DNA from: Paraglaciecola hydrolytica
GTDB taxonomy: Bacteria; Pseudomonadota; Gammaproteobacteria; Enterobacterales; Alteromonadaceae
Direction of reading: 5' to 3'
Length of the DNA stretch: 64,000 bases
Assembly (NCBI RefSeq): GCF_001565895.1
Contig: NZ_LSNE01000002.1
Location: 146,364-210,363, forward strand
Shown: piece by piece, positions 60,710 to 64,000 of the stretch
Layout of the letters: each line of letters begins with the position of its first letter
Position numbering within the stretch: the stretch's first letter is position 1
The notes under the pieces: model-generated
What the model was told of the DNA's origin: nothing
Seen by the model: the letters and a program-made list of their open reading frames with translations, nothing else
Database searches by the model: none
Made by a program: the position numbers and the translations under genes

Positions 60710-63175
60710 TCAGGCGATGATCTCGGCCACAATATGGTGTTTACCAGCATAATGTTTTGCTTCGATCAAGTTACCGGCTATTTTAACCCCATCAATACTT
60801 AGCTGCACTTTGCCTTTACTTAGTCCGGATGGATTGCGCAGTTCAATTTGGTAATTGGCACCTCTAAACTCCCGAGTAATAGAAACCGACTTCCAGCTTG
60901 GCAAAATACATGGATCGATCAGCAAACCATCGTAGTCAGGACGTATGCCTAGTATGTACTGCGTGGCTGCGTAATAGTTCCAGGCTGCCGTACCAGTTAG
61001 CCACGAGTTTTTGGCCTCACCAGGGTTGGCTGAGTCTTTACCAGCTATCATTTGGCTATAAACGTAAGGCTCGGTTTTGTGCAGAGTCTGCACATCCTGT
61101 AAAAACGCTGGGGTAATTTTGCTGTAATATTCAAAAGCTTTTTCGCCTCTGCCTAACATCGCTTCGGCAATGGTGATCCAAGGGTTGTTATGACAGAAAA
61201 TACCGGCATTTTCTTTGTAGCCTGGCGGATAAGAGCTGATTTCACCCATGTACTTGCTGTAACGAGTAAAGGCAGGTTGGTTAAGCATAATGCCAAAGTC
61301 GGTGGCTAGATGCTTTTCTACCGCGTTCATGGCGTGTAAATTTAGGCCTTTGTCTTTACCAATTTCTGCCATGGCGCAAAAGCCTTGAGACTCGATAAAG
61401 ATTTTGCCTTCATCGTTATCTTTACTACCAATTTTGAGGCCCCTAGCATCATAGGCACGTAAATACCACTCACCATCCCAACCATGTTGTTCTACGGTTT
61501 GACGCATGGTTTCTACATGTTTTTGACACTGTGCTGCCAACTCGTGTTTGCCAGTACGTTGACAAATTTCTACAAATTCTTGGCCGTAGAGTACAAACTG
61601 TCCAGCAATCATCACTGATTCGGCTACGTCTGATGCACCACGTTGAGTGGTCTGGTAAGACTCATTAGGATCTTCAGAAAAACAGTTTAAATTCAAACAG
61701 TCGTTCCAATCCGCACGGCCGATTAAAGGTAATCCATGAGGGCCAAGGTTATTAACAACGTGATTAAACGCGCGTTCTAGATGATCAAAATGGTTGTGAG
61801 TCGCCGTTTCTTGTTCATCATAAATAACCATCTCATCGAGAATACTGTAATCACCGGTTTCTTTAATGTAATTGGCCGTTGAAAGCACCATCCACATAGG
61901 ATCATCATTAAAGTTACCACCGATATTGGCATTGCCTTTTTTGGTTAAAGGTTGGTATTGATGGTAAGCCGAACCGTCAGATTTTTGCGTGGCTGAAAGG
62001 TCTAAAATACGCTCCTTGACTTTTTCCGGCACCATGTGGGCAAAACCGATAGTATCTTGATTCGAGTCTCTGAAACCCATACCACGACCAATGCCTGATT
62101 CATAAAACGAGGCGCTGCGTGACAAGTTAAAGGTCACCATATTCTGGTATTGATTCCAGATGTTAAGCGCGCGGTTAAAACGCTCGTCCGGTGATTTAAC
62201 GGTAAATTTACCTAATAACTTTTGCCAGTAGAGGCGCAGTTTTTCGAGTTCTGCAGCCACTTTTTCGCTGCTATCAAATTGGCTTTGTAAGGTCTTAGCT
62301 GCGGTTTTATTGATCACATTAGGCGCTTGCCATTTGTCTTGTGGATCAACTTCGCAATAACCTAAGACAAATACAAAAGTCTTAGTTTCACCCGGTGCTA
62401 GTTCGCATTTAATATGGTGAGAAGCAATAGGAGACCAACCACGAGCGACGGAGTTTGCGGTTTGACCACGCTCAACCGCGATAGGATTTTCAAAACCACG
62501 ATAAGGACCTAAAAAGGTTTCACGGTCAGTTTCGAAGCCATCAATTGGCTGGTTAACCGAATAAAAAGCATAGTGATTACGACGTTCACGATATTCGGTT
62601 TTATGGTAAATAGTACTGTCTTCCACTTCGACTTCGCCAGTGGACAAGTTACGTTGAAAATTAGCACCATCATCTTCAGCATTCCATAAACACCATTCAA
62701 TGAATGAAAAAAGGTCAACGGTTTTAGCGCTGTCACTGGTATTGCTCAATTCGAGTTGATGCACTTCCGCCTTGGTATCCAAAGGAATAAAGCTAGTTAC
62801 TTGGGAGGCGATGGCATTTTTACGTACTTTAAAACGACTATAACCCATGCCATGGTGACAAGCGTATTCATCTAACGCGGTATGGACTGGACGGCCTGTA
62901 GCCGACCATGTTTGACCATCACATTTTAAATAGAAATAACGGCCACCGTTATCAACCGGAACACTGTTATAGCGATAACGGGTTAAACGACGAAACTTGG
63001 GATCACGATAAAAGCAATATCCACCACCCGTATTTGAAATCAATCCATAAAAACCATCATTACCCAGGTAATTGATCCACGGGGTAGGGGTATGTGGTGA
63101 GGTAATGACGTATTCACATTGCTCGTCGTCGAAAAAACCAAATTGTTGTTCAGAATTAGGGTGTTGCTTATGCAT
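60710..63175 (-). CDS. GH94 cellobiose-phosphorylase-like enzyme
   Basis: 821 residues, the length of cellobiose phosphorylases (about 810-820). The N-terminal beta-sandwich (FGFFDDEQCEYVITSPHTPTPWINYLGNDGFYGLISNTGGGYCFYRDPKFRRLTRYRYN) closely follows the family. The catalytic centre shows GRADWNDCLNLN with the general-acid Asp. GGNFNDDPMW and the phosphate-site region near GTAAWNYYA are present. The enzyme would phosphorolyse cellobiose (or cellobionate-type disaccharide) to glucose-1-phosphate plus the acceptor sugar. No signal peptide: cytoplasmic. It overlaps the symporter stop by 8 nt. Confidence 0.9.
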   Translation of the reverse strand: MHKQHPNSEQQFGFFDDEQCEYVITSPHTPTPWINYLGNDGFYGLISNTGGGYCFYRDPKFRRLTRYRYNSVPVDNGGRYFYLKCDGQTWSATGRPVHTALDEYACHHGMGYSRFKVRKNAIASQVTSFIPLDTKAEVHQLELSNTSDSAKTVDLFSFIEWCLWNAEDDGANFQRNLSTGEVEVEDSTIYHKTEYRERRNHYAFYSVNQPIDGFETDRETFLGPYRGFENPIAVERGQTANSVARGWSPIASHHIKCELAPGETKTFVFVLGYCEVDPQDKWQAPNVINKTAAKTLQSQFDSSEKVAAELEKLRLYWQKLLGKFTVKSPDERFNRALNIWNQYQNMVTFNLSRSASFYESGIGRGMGFRDSNQDTIGFAHMVPEKVKERILDLSATQKSDGSAYHQYQPLTKKGNANIGGNFNDDPMWMVLSTANYIKETGDYSILDEMVIYDEQETATHNHFDHLERAFNHVVNNLGPHGLPLIGRADWNDCLNLNCFSEDPNESYQTTQRGASDVAESVMIAGQFVLYGQEFVEICQRTGKHELAAQCQKHVETMRQTVEQHGWDGEWYLRAYDARGLKIGSKDNDEGKIFIESQGFCAMAEIGKDKGLNLHAMNAVEKHLATDFGIMLNQPAFTRYSKYMGEISSYPPGYKENAGIFCHNNPWITIAEAMLGRGEKAFEYYSKITPAFLQDVQTLHKTEPYVYSQMIAGKDSANPGEAKNSWLTGTAAWNYYAATQYILGIRPDYDGLLIDPCILPSWKSVSITREFRGANYQIELRNPSGLSKGKVQLSIDGVKIAGNLIEAKHYAGKHHIVAEIIA

Positions 63176-64000
63176 GACTAGGGGTCTCTTGTGGAAGCTT
63201 GTCGTACCAATTACGTTTTAGTATCCAGGCACAAATGATGAAAATAGTGAGGGTCCAAAGGCTTGACCAACCTTCTTTGATAACCATAAAGATGGGTAGG
63301 GCAACCAAACAGGTTTGCGCTATGACACCAATTACAATATTGAACATATCCCGTTTGAAATCGCCATTGGCGGCAAACGCTGGATCTTCGTCAATAACGG
63401 CTTGACGAATGGGGCCCCAAAATCCCCAAGGATTAACATTTTTATAAAAACGCTTAAGTAGGGCTTCGTCTTCAGGTGGAGTCAGTAAACTTACGCCAAT
63501 ACAGACTGCGCCAGTGATCAATAAAATCAACGGGAAGGCGTACAAAGCCACCATTTCACGAGGGATATCAAAGGCTGAATCAGGGATAAAGGCGATAACG
63601 ATAAAACACACTAAACCGGCTAGCATGCTAGTAAAGTAGCCATAACCGTTTAAGCGCCACCAGTGCCATTTAAGCACGTTGGCAATGGCATAACCGGCCC
63701 ACAAACCTGACACCAACAATTGCAGAATGCTGTTGATACTTTCTATGTAGAGGCCAATAACTGTACTTAATATCACCACCAAAATCGACACAATATAACT
63801 GGTGTGGATCAGTGTTTTGGTGTCGGCCAGCGGGTTGATATAACGCTTGTATACGTCATTGACCAAATAAGCTGGTACCGCGTTGACTGTAGAGGCAAAT
63901 GTCGACATAAAAGCGGCAATCAAACCTGCCAATACCAAACCCATTATGCCCACCGGCGCAAATTCAAGAATGGCGCTGGGTAAGATGTTTTCAAAATCTA
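63168..64000 (-). CDS. Sodium:solute symporter (SSS family), 5' end outside window
   Basis: At least 277 residues are visible; the frame stays open to the right edge, so about half of a roughly 550-600-residue transporter lies outside. Signatures: FAPVGIMGLVLAGLIAAFMSTFASTVNAVPAYLVNDVYKRYINP, the conserved SSS helix with the AAFMST motif. At least six further helices are visible, ending in a basic cytoplasmic tail. It probably takes up the di- or oligosaccharide used by the overlapping GH94 gene. The visible valine/GTG at 63953 is internal, not the start. Confidence 0.85.
   Translation of the reverse strand, partial: DFENILPSAILEFAPVGIMGLVLAGLIAAFMSTFASTVNAVPAYLVNDVYKRYINPLADTKTLIHTSYIVSILVVILSTVIGLYIESINSILQLLVSGLWAGYAIANVLKWHWWRLNGYGYFTSMLAGLVCFIVIAFIPDSAFDIPREMVALYAFPLILLITGAVCIGVSLLTPPEDEALLKRFYKNVNPWGFWGPIRQAVIDEDPAFAANGDFKRDMFNIVIGVIAQTCLVALPIFMVIKEGWSSLWTLTIFIICAWILKRNWYDKLPQETPSHA

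Noticed and set aside
1..64000. CRISPR array, prophage, integron or insertion sequence
   Set aside because: No regularly spaced direct repeats, transposase, integrase or phage structural genes were recognised anywhere.

Overview
The window is chromosomal DNA from a marine gammaproteobacterium of the Alteromonadaceae type (Glaciecola, Paraglaciecola, Aliiglaciecola and relatives). This is inferred from protein-family content: rnhA/dnaQ divergent pair, lolDE, topA, fur, astB, recC-recB-recD, PEP-CTERM proteins, large TonB-dependent receptors and a polysaccharide locus. The base composition is moderately A+T-rich. No phage, plasmid, CRISPR array or insertion sequence was seen.

Layout. 1-548 is the tail of a DUF2971-like gene. 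549-960 is a structured repeat whose inverted partner lies at about 24330-24895. 1025-6045 is a nitrate-type ABC uptake operon (binding protein, permease, ATPase, outer-membrane porin). Its upstream region shows NtrC-like boxes, a GG-N10-GC sigma-54 promoter and a strong terminator just before the first start codon, so the operon looks regulated at both initiation and attenuation. 6096-9162 holds a TIR-membrane-TPR protein behind a PEP-CTERM protein. 9435-25318 is mostly housekeeping: VOC protein, rnhA, dnaQ, a membrane-anchored protein, three identical tRNA-Asp genes, lolD-lolE, a dicarboxylate/glutamate-type symporter, a large Ig-like lipoprotein, astB, topA, DUF2058 and fur. 25499-28547 is an HlyD/ATPase/ABC-2 permease exporter operon. 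28925-33125 contains a TPR-GGDEF protein, a CbiM-like permease, xthA and a second PEP-CTERM protein with a sigma-54-type promoter. 33438-42621 is recC-recB-recD without ptrA. 42793-47692 is a run of small accessory genes, including an SDR epimerase, a subclass B3 metallo-beta-lactamase, DUF3465, DUF3703, GNAT, an unknown protein, a 2H-type protein and a DUF486 protein.

47833-64000 is a polysaccharide utilisation locus. A minus-strand operon encodes a GH105 lipoprotein, an alginate_lyase/PL38-like enzyme and a beta-helix protein. Divergent from it are a TonB-dependent receptor and mannonate dehydratase. Two local regulators (GntR/FCD and LacI) follow. A second minus-strand operon then encodes a sodium/solute symporter (cut by the window end), a GH94 cellobiose-phosphorylase-like enzyme and a GH5 enzyme. 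Together they suggest import and depolymerisation of a glucuronic-acid- and beta-1,4-glucose-containing polysaccharide: the lyase and GH105 release unsaturated uronate, UxuA feeds KDG, and GH5/GH94 handle the neutral glucan part. Two closely matching palindromes, upstream of the divergent GH105/receptor promoters and of uxuA, are candidate GntR operators.

The most unusual signals are the pair of inverted mosaic repeats, whose hairpins keep their loops but exchange their stems, and the layered regulatory region of the nitrate operon.
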